Positions 1 to 13,038 of a stretch of 64,000 bases of DNA are shown in pieces. The notes beneath the pieces were generated by a model. That model was not told where the DNA came from and did not search any database. It worked only from the letters and a program-made list of their open reading frames with translations. Positions within the stretch are counted from its first letter, which is position 1, and each line of letters starts with the position of its first letter. Source of the DNA: Multifurca ochricompacta (taxonomy: Eukaryota; Basidiomycota; Agaricomycetes; Russulales; Russulaceae); assembly GCA_022496185.1 (NCBI GenBank), contig WTXG01000001.1, positions 620,001 to 684,000 on the forward strand, given 5' to 3'. The position numbers and the translations under genes were made by a program.

Positions 1-464
1 GGGGAGGCGGGGTAGGATTTCCGCAGGTCAGGTGGCGCTTTGCTGACCAGTATGGAATGATGGGAAGGGAGTCGGGAACAGTGGCCACTGAGCCATTTGC
101 TCTTCCATCAAGTTCTGAACTGTCGGCACGACCGTTGTCTGGGTTGGTTTGTGCAGAAGACGGTTCGGATGGAGTGGTGAAGAAGTGTCTGCCCCCGCGT
201 TCAGTGTCCGTGTCAGAGCCGTGACTCCGTCTATAAGAGGGACCAGGACCGCCACCAACTCCTAGAGGCGAAATAACAGTGTGATCCGCAGAAAGCCGGC
301 ATAGACATACCATTTAGATGTCCGTTTTGTCTGCCAGTGTGCATTAAGACTAAGAGAATGCAACTCGGTAGCAAGAATTCGGCTGCAGAGTATTAAAAAG
401 GCCTTGCAAAATTGAGGGTCGAGAAGTCGAGCAGGAGAGAAAAGAGGAAAGGGATGAAGACCGA

Positions 465-488
465 GTCACTGGGTCACTGGGTCACTGG
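465..488. repeat. Tandem repeat (GTCACTGG)x3
   Basis: Three perfect 8-bp copies lie about 150 bp upstream of the dynactin start codon. It is a short minisatellite in the 5' flank with no evident function. Confidence 0.85.
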
Positions 489-521
489 ATTACGTGCTTG
501 CTTATGTTCTTCTTAACTGAA

Positions 522-545
522 ACTGCAACTGCAACTGCAACTGCA
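522..545. repeat. Tandem repeat (ACTGCA)x4
   Basis: Four perfect 6-bp copies lie about 90 bp upstream of the dynactin ATG. They could sit in the 5' untranslated region. Confidence 0.85.
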
Positions 546-635
546 ACGACTGACACTGAGACGACTCAAAAGTGCATTCAAGAACCCCTTGCTTTCAACT
601 TTCATATCTAGGGAGTTCACCATAAGATAGAGTTT

Positions 636-3600
636 ATGGCTTCAGCTTCTACAGATATTCAGATCGGCACTATTGTTGAGATTTCTCTTGGTCGTGGAGT
701 GGTTCGCTTTTCTGGTACAACTTCCTTCTCCCCAGGAAAATGGGTTGGCGTCGAACTTTCCAAACCCGTAGGAAAGAATGATGGATCAGTTCAGGGAGTC
801 ACCTACTTCTCCTGTCAAATGAATTATGGTGTCTTCGTGAAGGCCAGTCAAGTTAAGGTCCTCCAAGATCCGCCACCTACAAGCAACGTGAGCCCCACAC
901 TTTCTTTTTATTGCCAATGGCATCATTAATAATTCTGTCATAGTCAGGTTCGCCAACAGTAGCTCGATCGACGCCCGGCCACTCAAGAACTCCCAGCACT
1001 GGCCTATCGCGTGTGCCATCCTCTCGTTCTATACCTCCTCCTTCTCCCCGTGCCTCAAGTCCTCTCAAACCTGCGCTCGGACAGAGTACACGTGGTGGTA
1101 CAGGGATCATCCCACATTCTCCCACTAAGCGTAGTCCGATACCGGGTCCTCAACCACAAAGTGTTCTCAAGAGAGCTGTTCTGACCCCAAGACGCTCGTC
1201 CGTGCATGAGAACGGCCTTCCCATAACCGCCTCCGCAGTCCCCTCACGTGGTGACTCTCCCGATCCATCTCCCCTTGCGCGGACATTACAGTTCAGGCAA
1301 CCCTCTTCACCTGCGCAACAGCTTCAAGATCGTGTGCTGCCTGGAACTGCACAATCCCCTGCGACTATGCCTGTGTCAGACTTACGCCCACCCCTTCTCT
1401 CCTCACCGTCGCCCCCAGAACCGAGGGAATCGGTGAGAATAATTCCCAAGTTTGCTTTTTGTGCTGACGGGCATGAAGTCAAGCAGGAGTGACGAGGAAC
1501 TGCAAGAACTGCGAGCTAAGGTCCGTGTTCTAGAAATTAAACGCGCTGATGACGCTCGACATCTCCAAGAACTCGAGACAAAGCTCAATGAAGCCGAATC
1601 TTTTGTTGCTTTGCGACCTAAACTCCAAGCTAAGCTTATGCAGCAACAAACGGAACTCATTGCAACACGCAGAGAGCTGGCAGATGCACAACAACTTTCT
1701 GAACTCTCCGAAACACGAAATCTGGACACTTTGGAGCAGCTAGAGATGACCATGTTAGACAAGGAAGTTGCGGAGGAACGCGCAGAGGCTGCTGAGGCTG
1801 TACTTGAGGAGCTGAAGGAGAAGTTGGCAGTTATGGAAGTCGAGCTGGAGGTCATAAAGGAGGGTGCATGTAAGTGTGTTGGCTTTTGTTTCGGAGCTTG
1901 CGAATCCAACTTGTGTCAAGCTCCAGCGGGCAGTGAAAATGCAGCCAGCTCTCTGGCTTATGTTCAGTTGGAAAAACAGAACGCTCGTCTAAAGGAAGCT
2001 CTAGTCCGGTAAGAGGTACTTGGATTCATTGTTATACGTGATCTCAACCTTCTGGTTAGTCTTCGTGACTTGAGTCAGGAGACTGAGCAAGAGCAGCGCA
2101 GGCGAATAGCTGAGATGGAAAAGGACATAATGAATGTCGATGACTTATCGAGTAAGCAATCCATGGCTTTCGTCGCACCTCATTTGCCAACGGAAGCCTA
2201 CTAAGTACAACTTGAATCCGCTGTCATCAAGCTCACAAATGCGGATACGCAGATCGAGGACCTCAAAGTTCAGCTGGATGATGCCCTTGGGCAGAGGAAA
2301 TGGTCGTGCAACTCACAGAAAGGAACCTCATGCTCGGCGAGGTAATAGCAGTCGTGGAGGTGGAAGATCTGATTCATTTACGCGTTTGAGCATAGAAAAT
2401 TGAGGAAATGCGGATCACGATTGAAGACCTCGAGGCGTTGAAGGAGCTTGGCGAAGAGCTTGAGGAGAATCATGTCGAGACAGAGAGGGCAATGCAAGAT
2501 GAGATCAGTACGTGTTGTTTTTCTGTCAGTGTACATGTAACTGACGTGGCTCGGGGTGTAGATGAGAAAGACGCTCAGCTAGCAGAGCGGCAACAAAGAA
2601 TTGAGACGCTAGAGGAGGTTTGCCAAGACATGGAACGAACTATCAGTCGATTCCGAGAGCTCGTCCTCCAACTAGAAAGGTTAGTGGAATTGGGTCAGAA
2701 GAGGCTACACATTGATCGAACGATGCAGCGAGCTCGAAACGCTTCGTTCGGAAACGCAGAATGCGCAAAATGAATCAGCGGCGGCAGCGTCACAAACGGC
2801 GGCCATGATGTCATTGAATCTCAAACTGCAATCAACCGCTACTAGAAATCAGGCGAGGAACATCGACCACGAACTTCAGAGGATCGAAGCGAACGAGGCC
2901 AAGGAGCAGCTCAAGATTATACAGGTAATGTCATATGGGCTTATAAATGCAAAGTTCACTGTTCTTGAACACTTACTACAGCCGTATCTACCCCAAATCT
3001 ATACTGAGACGGACAGCGATGCAACGAAATGTTATCTTTTCTTCCAGAGAATGGCTTTGAAAACTGATCTCGTAAACATGGTCACCGCACAAGCCACAAC
3101 CTACCCGAATCTCTGAACGGCTCGGTCTCCGAAACTCTAGTTGGCGTCTGTGAGGTAGTACCCTTTTCATCTAGCTGATGGAAATTGGTCGTTAACACAC
3201 TCCAAGATGAGGGGTGCAATTGCCGTACTTTCGACCCTCTGCAAACGCTTTGCAGCCATCCTTCGTCGCTGCGATGTAGAGTCCTTCATAAGCATTGGTA
3301 GGCTTTTCCAGGAGATCGTGCCATTAGAGAAGCGAATTGATATGCACATCGACCTGCTGCGCCGCGATGAGTTCCGGGAAATGGAGTGTACAAGTGACAT
3401 TAATAAGTATGCTTAGTCTCTTCCCCTTGTCGAAGTAAGGTCTCAACTGGTGACAGGATCCAGGCACAATTCAATCACCTGGCAGAGACTTATTTCAAGG
3501 ATTTCGAGTTCGACCTTGGCGAACGCGAACTTGGTCTCGTAATGTCGTTAGATCATGATCTGGATGTGTATGCATCCTCGATGGGATTGACAAAGACGGC

Positions 3601-5286
3601 TGTAGAAGCCACGCTGAACGATGAAGGTGAGCTTCATCCAGCTCATAGTGGCCCAACTGACCATACGCCGAACTAGATGTCGCTCAGGATCTTACTGGTA
3701 TGGACCCTGAGAAGAACTTCCTGGAACCGATTCAGAAATCACTTGACCAATGCAAGAACGCCAAGGTGGTAGCAAGGCGGGTCAGTTCATCGCACCAAGG
3801 GCTAGTTGCTGATCCATAAATGCAGGAAGTTGGTCAAACGATTGGAGGAACTCGCGCATGAGTCATCGGCATTGAAAGCTTATCTTGTTCCACAACTTGA
3901 AGCACTCTGCAGTATAGTCTCTGAGATGGTTAATTTTGGAATACAGGCATGTGATCAACTACTTGTCTTTTGCCATCAAGCTGAATCCTTTGTAGCTTGC
4001 CCAGCAAATGATACCTCATATTGATGAAGTACGCGCTTCCAAAACACCTCTCCAGCTTAGCAAAGTGCTATCATTCGTCGACAATATCGTCTCGTCTACG
4101 GTGGCAAAAATATGCAAGAACACAGCATCTTCATGGCCCGCTCTCAGTGACGCCATCTCTGAACTCATTGCCCGAGCCAACGCGCTATATCCCAACACAG
4201 TGGATTTAGATAATATCGTAAAAAGTGCGCCGAACCTTTCTTTGATAACCTCGCCTCACTCTAGATGCAGTCACCGGGACGGCACCTTGGATAGTTCGTA
4301 TCGAAGAGGTGAAGGCGGCCATGGCGGTCAACGTTGAGGCTGAACGGAAAGTCGCGCAGCTGAATGAGGAAATGCAAGGGCTCGTGCGCACATTGAAAGT
4401 CAAAGATCAAAATATTCAGGAATCCACTGTTAAGATAGAATTGATGGAGCGGCGCATGGAAGCAGTCAAGAAGCAAGCAGAGGCTGTGAGCGAACTGGAA
4501 GGACTGTTGGGGAAAGCGCAAAAACAGGAAAAGTACTACGTGGAAGCTATGGAACAGTTGCAATCAGAGTTTGATATTCTGGCTAAAGAAAATATTAAAC
4601 TCAAGGCCGCTCCGAATGCGTCCGAAAAAGAGGGTAAGAATATCCAGTATCTTTCGGGTCCTTCTCATCTACTTATCGTGTGTTAGCTGCTGGTGCTATC
4701 AACGTACAGCCACAAGTTGTCCTACCTGTAGATGGTAATTTGGAAACCACTCATCTCCTCGAACAGGTATGCTTTCCCTTCCACTCGTTCGTATTGTGGT
4801 CTCAACTCGTAGCAGCTTGAAAGCTTTAGGGGTGCAGTTCGCTTCTTGAGAATGGAAAACTCCTACTTGAAAGGCAACGAATTCATGGCAGAGATTGACG
4901 AGCTCCCTCCACTCCCCAAGCCGAGCCCTCGACTTCAAACGCCACCGTTGGACGCATCTGGCCTTTCAGATACGGAAGAATCCGACACGGAGGCTATTCA
5001 AAACCGCAAAGTATCTTCGGTTCGTTCGTTGAGGACGGAGACGAAGGTATTATATAGAGAAGTCATCAAGTTTTCGTCAACACCACGCGTAGTGGATCTC
5101 TCTACGATAAAGACTAGCGATGGCGGCAGCAAAGGATGGATACCGAGAAAGAAAACCCCGATATATCAGGTTTGGGAGCGTAAAGCGCAAGCTGAGCGCC
5201 TTAATCGTAGAGTACAGGGTCTGTTAGAACGGACGAGCGCAGCAGCGACGGCAGTACCAATACCACCAATAACAGTAATACCATAA
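636..5286 (+). CDS. Dynactin large subunit p150Glued
   Basis: This is the largest dynactin subunit, which couples cytoplasmic dynein to microtubules and cargo. The N-terminus from ATG 636 is a CAP-Gly domain (about residues 10-77) with the typical GKWVGVEL and NDGSVQGVTYF stretches. A Ser/Pro/Arg-rich basic linker (1013-1440) follows, then long heptad-rich coiled coils in several exons (1490-4660). The C-terminal part (4846-5286) is Pro/Ser-rich and ends at TAA 5284-5286. Many introns of about 50-60 bp interrupt the gene, and some internal joins are uncertain. Around 2289 the conserved coiled coil changes frame at a GGG run; one more G would restore it. Fungal counterparts are Neurospora ro-3 and yeast NIP100. 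The family call is secure from the CAP-Gly plus coiled-coil layout; exact exons are not. Confidence 0.9.
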
Positions 5287-5304
5287 ATACCATAAATACC
5301 ATAA
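5278..5304. repeat. Tandem repeat (ATACCATAA)x3 over the dynactin stop codon
   Basis: Three perfect 9-bp units run through the end of the dynactin reading frame. The first unit contains the stop codon (TAA 5284-5286) and every unit repeats that stop in the same frame. Confidence 0.9.
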
Positions 5305-5312
5305 ATACCAAT

Positions 5313-7132
5313 ATGAGGAAGTGCCGATGTTGCCGAACTTCGGAGATTTAAACTGGAGGAAGTTTACAGAACGCACGAACGGGACGCGCCACCCAATTTG
5401 CCGCATCACCCGCCACACCCGCCACACCCGCCACACCCGCCACCCGCCACAGCAATCCGTCTTGCCAGCCACAGGACCCTATTCCTATTAAGAATTCAGT
5501 CAGTTTCTCATGGTCAGAACCCAGCTTAAGCCAACGGTGAGCTTTCGCTCCCGCAACAACCGAACTCTTCCCTATGTCTACCGTATCAGTTAACTTCATT
5601 TATGCGCCTATTCGTTAGCCTGAAGAAAAAAAAGAAACCCAGAAGAAGAAAACATCGTCTTCTAAGAAGCCTGAGACTGGCATATGGCCATGCAAGATAA
5701 ATGGGTGTAATAAGGAATTTGCGCGAGAGGCTGACCTGAAGAGGCACCAGAGGACGACCAAGTTGCATTCACAACCCGGATTGTGCGCTGTATCCTGGTT
5801 CCGCGTTGCTCACACAGCTGACCTTCTACAAGTGCATGCCCTCAGTGCGAGGCTACCTTCACGCGGGTAGGTCCATCTCCCAATTTCTTTATGTCCAGAC
5901 CAACTGACGCTCCTACTCGCAGACTGATGCTCTTCGACGTCATCAAAAGTCACGGTGAGTCTCATGCACTCACCTTTCTCTCAAAGCTCTCAATCACTTG
6001 CGCTAGTCATAACGGTGTCATAATCGACCCCGAAAGTAGAGCAGGTCCACAACCTTTGAGTGAAGAGAACGCTGGGGAAACATCCCGAAGTCGCAGTGGT
6101 ACACCAGGATCTAATAATAAAGTACACCTACCTCCTTCAGTGACTTCGGGATCAGGAGCCATTCCAGGATATTATCGCCAGCAGGGGATCAATGCAGGTG
6201 ACGCCATGGCACTGTTTCTCACGTAGCATTGCAACTTACATTGTATAGAATTTGTTGTTTTTGTTCCGCCCCGGACGCAAGGTGTAATTATTGACCCCAA
6301 CTATCCCGTCGGCCACCCTACATCGGCGGCTCGTCTGTCTCAGCCATTATGGGGTCCACCCCCGTGGGCTGATGGCACGCACCCTGTGCCCCCTTATCCC
6401 ATGCCGGGGGCGCCACCGCCCGGCTATTATGCGCCTTACTACCACCTGGAGTGCCACCGCCGCTGACCCTCGCTAATGCTCAGCTACATCCCAATGCTCC
6501 GGGTCAACCATTTGTTCCTTCAAGTAGCTCTCCTGACGAAACCTGCGTACCTTCAGATGGCGAAGTCGAAACTCCCAGCCCAAAGCGTTCGCAAGAGCGA
6601 GATGTCGGCCTTTCAGATAAGTCAAGATCGCAAGTATCTCCAGAATCATCTGTTCCTGTTATCGATCCCTCTCTCGAAGCCTCAGAATCATGTCCCAACG
6701 GCAACTCTTCAGTTTCACTTGCCATCACCTCAGCTGCGATGCAGGCGTTCTCGATGAAACGAGGCGCATCGCAAAACGACAAGCTGAAAGTACGGCGAAG
6801 GCTCCAGAATCGAGGGAATCATCTCCCCAGACCTATGTCTCTGAGAGTGCAACTGCGGAACTGACTAAAGGCGCTGATGCCAACGTGTTACCTGAACCTT
6901 CCTCTAGTGGAAATCTACCATCCACATTAGTAACCGAGAACGGCGAGACAATGCTGCACCCTGGTAAGTACAATTCCATTCGGATAACCACCAGGAGCTC
7001 ATGTTACCATTCAACGCATTCTAGCAGAGCTTCTGACCCAGGTCTGTAAACTGGTGGGATGTTCACATCCTATCTCTGATACACGCTGTTATAGGAATCT
7101 CTTGCCTCCCCTCCAGCAGCAGAGGACCTTTG
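5313..7132 (+). CDS. C2H2 zinc-finger protein, probable transcription regulator
   Basis: Two classical zinc fingers are visible once introns are removed. The first (about 5690-5770) has C-x4-C, LKRHQ and a second His. The second (about 5836-5953) reads CPQCEATFTRTDALRRHQKS, split by an intron inside the finger. Downstream exons are Pro/Ser/Gly-rich (PPYPMPGAPPPGYYAPYY near 6400) and acidic, as in activator-type regulators. The start is not settled: ATG 5313 and 5326 are candidates but frames around the CCCGCCACA repeat do not join cleanly. The end is either TGA 7132, after an intron with a GTCTGT donor, or TGA 7219 without it. It begins only about 30 bp after the dynactin stop, which is very tight. 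Function and targets are unknown; the zinc fingers are solid. Confidence 0.65.
5409..5451. repeat. Minisatellite, CCCGCCACA units
   Basis: Three perfect and further partial 9-bp CCCGCCACA units lie in the 5' part of the zinc-finger gene. Depending on frame they encode Pro/His, Pro/Ala/Thr or Arg/His/Thr repeats, which makes the local reading frame hard to call. Confidence 0.85.
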
Positions 7133-7411
7133 AGTACGCCCGGCACACCAATAGCTTGTCGTTTGCCTGGCCGTTCCTTGTTCTGTCTCGTCAGATCCTG
7201 GTTTCAATCCTCACATGATCAATATTACCCAATGTTATGCAGCATAGATTCACACGAGGGTATTAAACTTTGTATTATAAGCTGAGGAGAGCTATATGCG
7301 CAGGAGGATAATTACATGTATTGTATGATGCTACTACTACAACTCGATGACCGCTGTTGAGAGCGGACAAAGGTGGCGAATGCCTCTTTTGTGGCGTGTT
7401 TTCTGGAGATC

Positions 7412-8756
<1,345 letters not shown>

Positions 8757-9207
8757 TTATGGTAAAGAACGGCAAAGGCGGAGGCGGATCGTTGTGCGTC
8801 ACGGTGTCTTGGCATAACACGGGTCACACCGCACCCGTAACCCGTCACACCGTACCCATTAAGACACCGTACGAGGGATCTACAATATATATGTCTAAAC
8901 TACAGAGCCAGTACCTGAGGACAGAGAACTGCGATATAGATGTAAATTAAAACAGACATAGGAAGAAGAAATGCATACATGAATCACCTGCAACAGATCC
9001 ACCAGAATTCTGGTTGAGAGGGTAGACCGCATGTCACCCGACAATTGCAGCTCATCACAAGGGGCTAAGTGGCAGATGTAGTGGTAGAATGGATACCGTC
9101 CAAAGGGGTTCACAGACAGAAGACCAACCCAGAGCATAAAATACTAACACATAGCATTGCATGAAAGTCAAAGTCATCTTATCATGTTGTTGCTGATCTA
9201 GATATAA

Positions 9208-9249
9208 CTTACATCTTACATCTTACATCTTACATCTTACATCTTACAT
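9208..9249. repeat. Tandem repeat (CTTACAT)x6
   Basis: Six perfect 7-bp copies lie inside the adenosine kinase/malic enzyme intergenic element. Confidence 0.9.
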
Positions 9250-9260
9250 CTACATCATAT

Positions 9261-9278
9261 ACAAATACAAATACAAAT
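9261..9278. repeat. Tandem repeat (ACAAAT)x3
   Basis: Three perfect 6-bp copies, about 120 bp upstream of the malic enzyme ATG. Confidence 0.85.
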
Positions 9279-9395
9279 AGAGCCGCGCCAACCCGTGACC
9301 CGTGACACCGCGCTAGGAATTCAAATTCACACCGTACCCACCACATATCGTCGCACCCGTGTTATGCCTTATCTTTGACCTTTGACTCAACTCCC

Positions 9396-9733
9396 ATGTC
9401 CATATTATCCAACAAAAAGAAAGTCTTTCATGTCGCCCTCCGCGGCGAATCTATTCTCACAAACCCTCACTTTAATAAAGGCACCGCGTTCACCATAAAT
9501 GAACGCAAGCAATTTGGTCTTGTTGGGCGTCTCCCATACCAAGTCAATACTCTCGACGAGCAATGTCAGCGTGCCTATGATCAACTCTTATCTCGCGATA
9601 CACCCCTGCGGAAGAACTCCTTCTTGCAAAGTCTCAAAGAGCAGAACTCTGTGCTCTTCTACCAGCTCATTCTCCGTCACCTTAAAGAGCTCATGCCCAT
9701 TGTCTATACCCCAACAGAGGTGCGCATCTGGTG

Positions 9734-9765
<32 letters not shown>

Positions 9766-11600
9766 TTCAAAGATTATGCAGGCAGACGCAATAGCAAATT
9801 ACTCGCACTTATTCAGACGGAGTGAAGGTTTATATCTCACATTGGATAATCAGGATTCTATGGAAGAGGATTTCCTCGAACAGATCAGAGGACGTGACAT
9901 TGATCTTATTGTCTGCTCTGATGCTGAGGCCATTCTGGGTATAGGTGACCAAGGCGTGGGTGTAGGTTATCTTTATCTCTCCCCTTGAGGTTCTCTTTGA
10001 TCTTAACTCGACCATCTAGGGCATTGGGGTACTCCGTGTCCTTTTGATCCTCAGATCAGCTCTGAACGCTTTGTTGGCCAGATCTCGACGGCGAAGTCTG
10101 CCATTTATACGTAAGTGGCATTAACCCCATCCAAGCAACTCTGACCGAACTGTAAAGTCTCCTTGCTGGCATTGATCCCATGAAGTCCCTGCCCGTAGTT
10201 CTTGACGTCGGAACAGACAACGAAACCCTTCTTACCGATCTAGTATATGTCGTAAGTCTAGACTTGAATACCCCCTGCATCTCGTCTTAAAATGTCGCGT
10301 AGGGATGGCGACATGAGCGTGTCCGTGGAGAAGCTTATGATCAATTTGTAGACAAGCATGTTTCAAATTCCCATCATCTCCTTACCGGTTGTTTCTTATC
10401 TTTGCTAGGTTCATTCAACTGGTTCGAAAACACTTACCCCACTCCTTGCTGCACTTTGAAGACTTTGGTGTGACAAATGCCCAGCGCCTGCTGGAATTGT
10501 ATCGTGACAAGCACGCTGTTTTCAATGACGATATGTGCGTCAGACAGCCGCCTGTACTCTCAACGACTTATTTTCCAATAGTCAAGGAACTGGTGCTGTC
10601 ACATTGGCCGCTGTCATGTCGGCAGTTGGTGTGACTAAAAGCACCCTCGCTGAGCAGCGTTACATTATTTATGGCGCCGGCTCCGCCGGTCTCGGAATCG
10701 CTCGCCAGCTACGCGATGGTATTGTGCAAATAGACGGGATTTCGGTGGATGAAGCAAATGAGCGGTTCTACCTGATCGACAAGCATGGACTTATCAAGGA
10801 GTCGCTTGGGGACCTGATTCGTCCCATGTTACGGGAATTCGTGCGCTCTGATAAAGAATGGGAAGGGATACCGACCAACGACAAGGGCGAGATTGCACTT
10901 CTAGAAGTTGTTAAGAAGATAAGACCAACAGTGCTTATCGGTTCTTCAACCAACGCAGGAGCATTCACGGAGGAGGTTGTCCGGGAAATGGCAAAAGGTG
11001 TTGATCGCCCGATTATTTTGCCACTCTCCAACCCAAGTCGTTTGGTCGAGGTTGACCCGGCCAAGGCCAATGAGTGGACAAATGGAAAGGCTCTCTTGGC
11101 AACGGGCAGTCCGTTCCCTCCGGCAAGGATGCCCACTGGAAAGGATTACATGTGAGTTTGTCCTTGTCTTTTCTCACTTGTTATGCGTTGAGCTTCTTGA
11201 ATTCAATGCAGCATCGCCGAGTGCAACAGTGCGTTATTCTACTTCATAATGTCTTCTCTAACCGATGGTCACTATAGATGCACTTATCTACCCTGGCCTC
11301 GGTTTTGGCGCAGTTCTCGCAAAGGCCAGGTCGCTTTCAGACAGTATGATTCTTGCTGGAGCTCAGCGGCTTGCCTCGTTATCGCCTGCTCTCAAGGACC
11401 CTGATGATGCTTTACTACCTGATTTTTCGGATGCACCGAGCGTGAATTTCGAAATAGCCATCGCGGTTGCGGAGAAAGCTATCGCGGAAGGTACATCAAA
11501 TGTGGACTGGGGAGGTGAAGAGGTAAGAGCAAGGGGGAAAGAGATGCAATGGTTACCGATCTATGGAGAATATGTGTACGACGAGAATGGCGAATGTTGA
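9396..11600 (+). CDS. NAD(P)-dependent malic enzyme
   Basis: It oxidatively decarboxylates malate to pyruvate and CO2, producing NAD(P)H; in fungi the enzyme may be mitochondrial or cytosolic. After intron removal the protein has the N-terminal malic domain (NKGTAFTINERKQFGL, HLKELMPIVYTPTE), the signature VLDVGTDNETLL (about 10200-10235), the metal-binding region HFEDFGVTNAQRLLELY and FNDDIQGTGAVTLAA (rejoined across an intron near 10535-10580), and the nucleotide-binding IYGAGSAGLGIARQL. ATG 9396 is the first start in frame with the conserved region and gives roughly 570 residues, the normal length. There is no obvious mitochondrial presequence. The TIR of the upstream element ends only 27 bp before this ATG. 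Cofactor preference cannot be decided from sequence alone. Confidence 0.94.
9733..9764. repeat. (GTTTT)n microsatellite in a malic enzyme intron
   Basis: Five to six GTTTT units fill the first intron of the malic enzyme gene, between the exon ending VYTPTE and the one starting near ANYSHLF. It enlarges an otherwise ordinary short intron. Confidence 0.9.
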
Positions 11601-11753
11601 AAGGTTGAAAAATGAAAATGAAAATGAATAACTATAACCACATGTCGGAGGTTACCGAGGGTCACATGATTGAGCTTCCCCTTCCTCCCTCATCTCACCC
11701 ATCTCCCCACCCACAATACAAGTGACCACCTACTGACTAGTTTTCCCTTCCCC

Positions 11754-12863
11754 ATGTCCGAGATCGACCCAGCACCAACGATCGTAGACACAGCATCCGA
11801 TGAGATTCCAATCCCCATTGACACTGCTGCATCCCCAACATCTAAACCCGAATATATCTCGGAAACACTCTACATTCAAAATCTGAACGAGAAGATTAGA
11901 ATCGATGGTTTCTCTCATGCATTTTTTGATAAACACGCGCTAACCATCTTTTCTAGTCCTCAAGGCATCTTTACGTGGTCTTTTCAAGTCGTACGGTGAG
12001 GTCCTCGATGTGGTCGCGCACAACAACCTCCGCATGCGCGGGCAAGCGTTCGTCTCCTTTGCATCCGCAGACATAGCGCAAAAGGCCCTGAAAGAAGTAA
12101 AGGGGTTTCCCTTGTACTCTAAGCCCATGGTGTGCATCTTCTTCTATATTATCACTCGTTAATGCCACCTCTCATGCGCTCTTCCAGCAAATTTCCTTTG
12201 CAAAGACTCGCTCAGACGCGGTAGTGAAGCGGCTAGATGCGGAGCACTACGAGGAGCATAAACAGCGGAGGCAGCAGCACAAGAGTTTGTGTCTGCACCT
12301 GTGCTCTGTTATGCTGACTCAAGGACTTGCATAACATTCAGAGACTACCCGTTACACCAACCCTCTCAAACAGAAGTTCCGCGCAAAGCGCCTTGCCACA
12401 GAGAGTGGGTTTTACATTACTTTTAGCGTCGTTTTCATCAAGTGTTCATAAAATATAGCCGACGGTCCTGCAATCGCTGCTCCCAGACGGCCCGCAGTCC
12501 AGATGCCGGACGAGTATCTACCGCCAAACAAGATCTTGTTCTTGCAGAATCTGCCCGAAAGTGTCAGCAAGGATCAGCTCATGGCGCTTTTTTCACAGTA
12601 AACACACGTCACTTTCTTCTCAGTCTTTTGTCTGTACTGACATAAATAAGGTATCCCAATCTGCACGAAGTTCGTCTCATTGCCAACAAAAAAGATATCG
12701 CGTTCGTCGAATATATGGATGAAGGAAGTGCCACTGTCGCGAAGGACGCATTACACAACTACAAACTTGATGGCGAAAACAAAATTAAGGTATGGCTCTA
12801 ATCAGCAAGGTTCGGGCGCCGCTCACAGTTCTCCGTACCTAGATCACGTTTGCAAGGAAGTGA
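11754..12863 (+). CDS. U1A/U2B''-type small nuclear ribonucleoprotein, two RRMs
   Basis: It is a spliceosomal protein that binds an snRNA stem-loop through RRM domains. RRM1 has RNP2 LYIQNLNEKI and RNP1 RGQAFVSF, followed by GFPLYSKPM and the KTRSDAVVKR tail that closely resembles human U1A/U2B''. A charged linker follows (EEHKQRRQQHK, NPLKQKFRAKRL). RRM2 has RNP2 ILFLQNLPES (about 12537-12566) and ends KIKITFARK at TGA 12861-12863. ATG 11754 starts an acidic, Pro-rich leader of about 40 residues. Five or so short introns split it, giving roughly 250 residues. Whether it serves U1, U2 or both cannot be told here; many fungi have a single gene of this kind. Confidence 0.9.
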
Positions 12864-13038
12864 ATACTTTGCTCTCTGGGACGGTTGGGCTAGTATTTGA
12901 TGCTATTACTGTATTATGTATTTTCTCTCTCCTTCAATACTCAGTTCAGGTTTTAACTGTGACTTTCTGACATACTATGTCTAACTATCCTGGGATAATC
13001 GGGTACTAACGCAGGGCTGTAGGCACAAATGAAGCCGC

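Larger units (their letters stand above)
1..635. other. Left-edge region without a supported gene
   Basis: I cannot assign a gene here. A 76-codon open frame on the minus strand (28-258) has no recognisable motif and could be an exon of a gene running off the left edge or chance. The part next to 636 is the 5' flank of the dynactin gene and holds two short tandem repeats, listed separately. No TATA box stands out. Confidence 0.5.
8811..9368. mobile_element. Candidate MITE-like element with 14-bp perfect inverted ends
   Basis: GGCATAACACGGGT (8811-8824) is the exact reverse complement of ACCCGTGTTATGCC (9355-9368). Just inside both ends lie further related words: GGGTCAC (8821) against GTGACCC (9295), and a 13-bp direct repeat CACACCGTACCCA at 8846-8858 and 9328-9340. 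A second inverted pair, ACGGTGTCTT (8801-8810) and AAGACACCGT (8861-8870), flanks the left end. The interior has no convincing ORF and contains simple repeats. No clear target-site duplication is visible. It could be a non-autonomous DNA transposon remnant or a paired regulatory sequence of the divergent promoters. Confidence 0.5.

Noticed and set aside
1403..1909. Long Ser-rich minus-strand frame
   Set aside because: It is the antisense shadow of the dynactin coiled-coil exon, whose Glu/Leu-rich codons read as Ser-rich on the other strand.
2134..2403. Separate small gene inside dynactin
   Set aside because: Its second half is the dynactin coiled coil read one base out of frame, explained by the GGG run at 2289.
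5224..5599. Minus-strand frames rich in Trp/Arg/Val repeats
   Set aside because: They are products of the ATACCATAA and CCCGCCACA tandem repeats on the opposite strand, with no conserved features.
9075..9115. Possible tRNA (AGTGGTAGAATGG and GGTTCACAGAC resemble A and B boxes)
   Set aside because: The B box does not match GGTTCGANTCC and no acceptor stem can be drawn around it.
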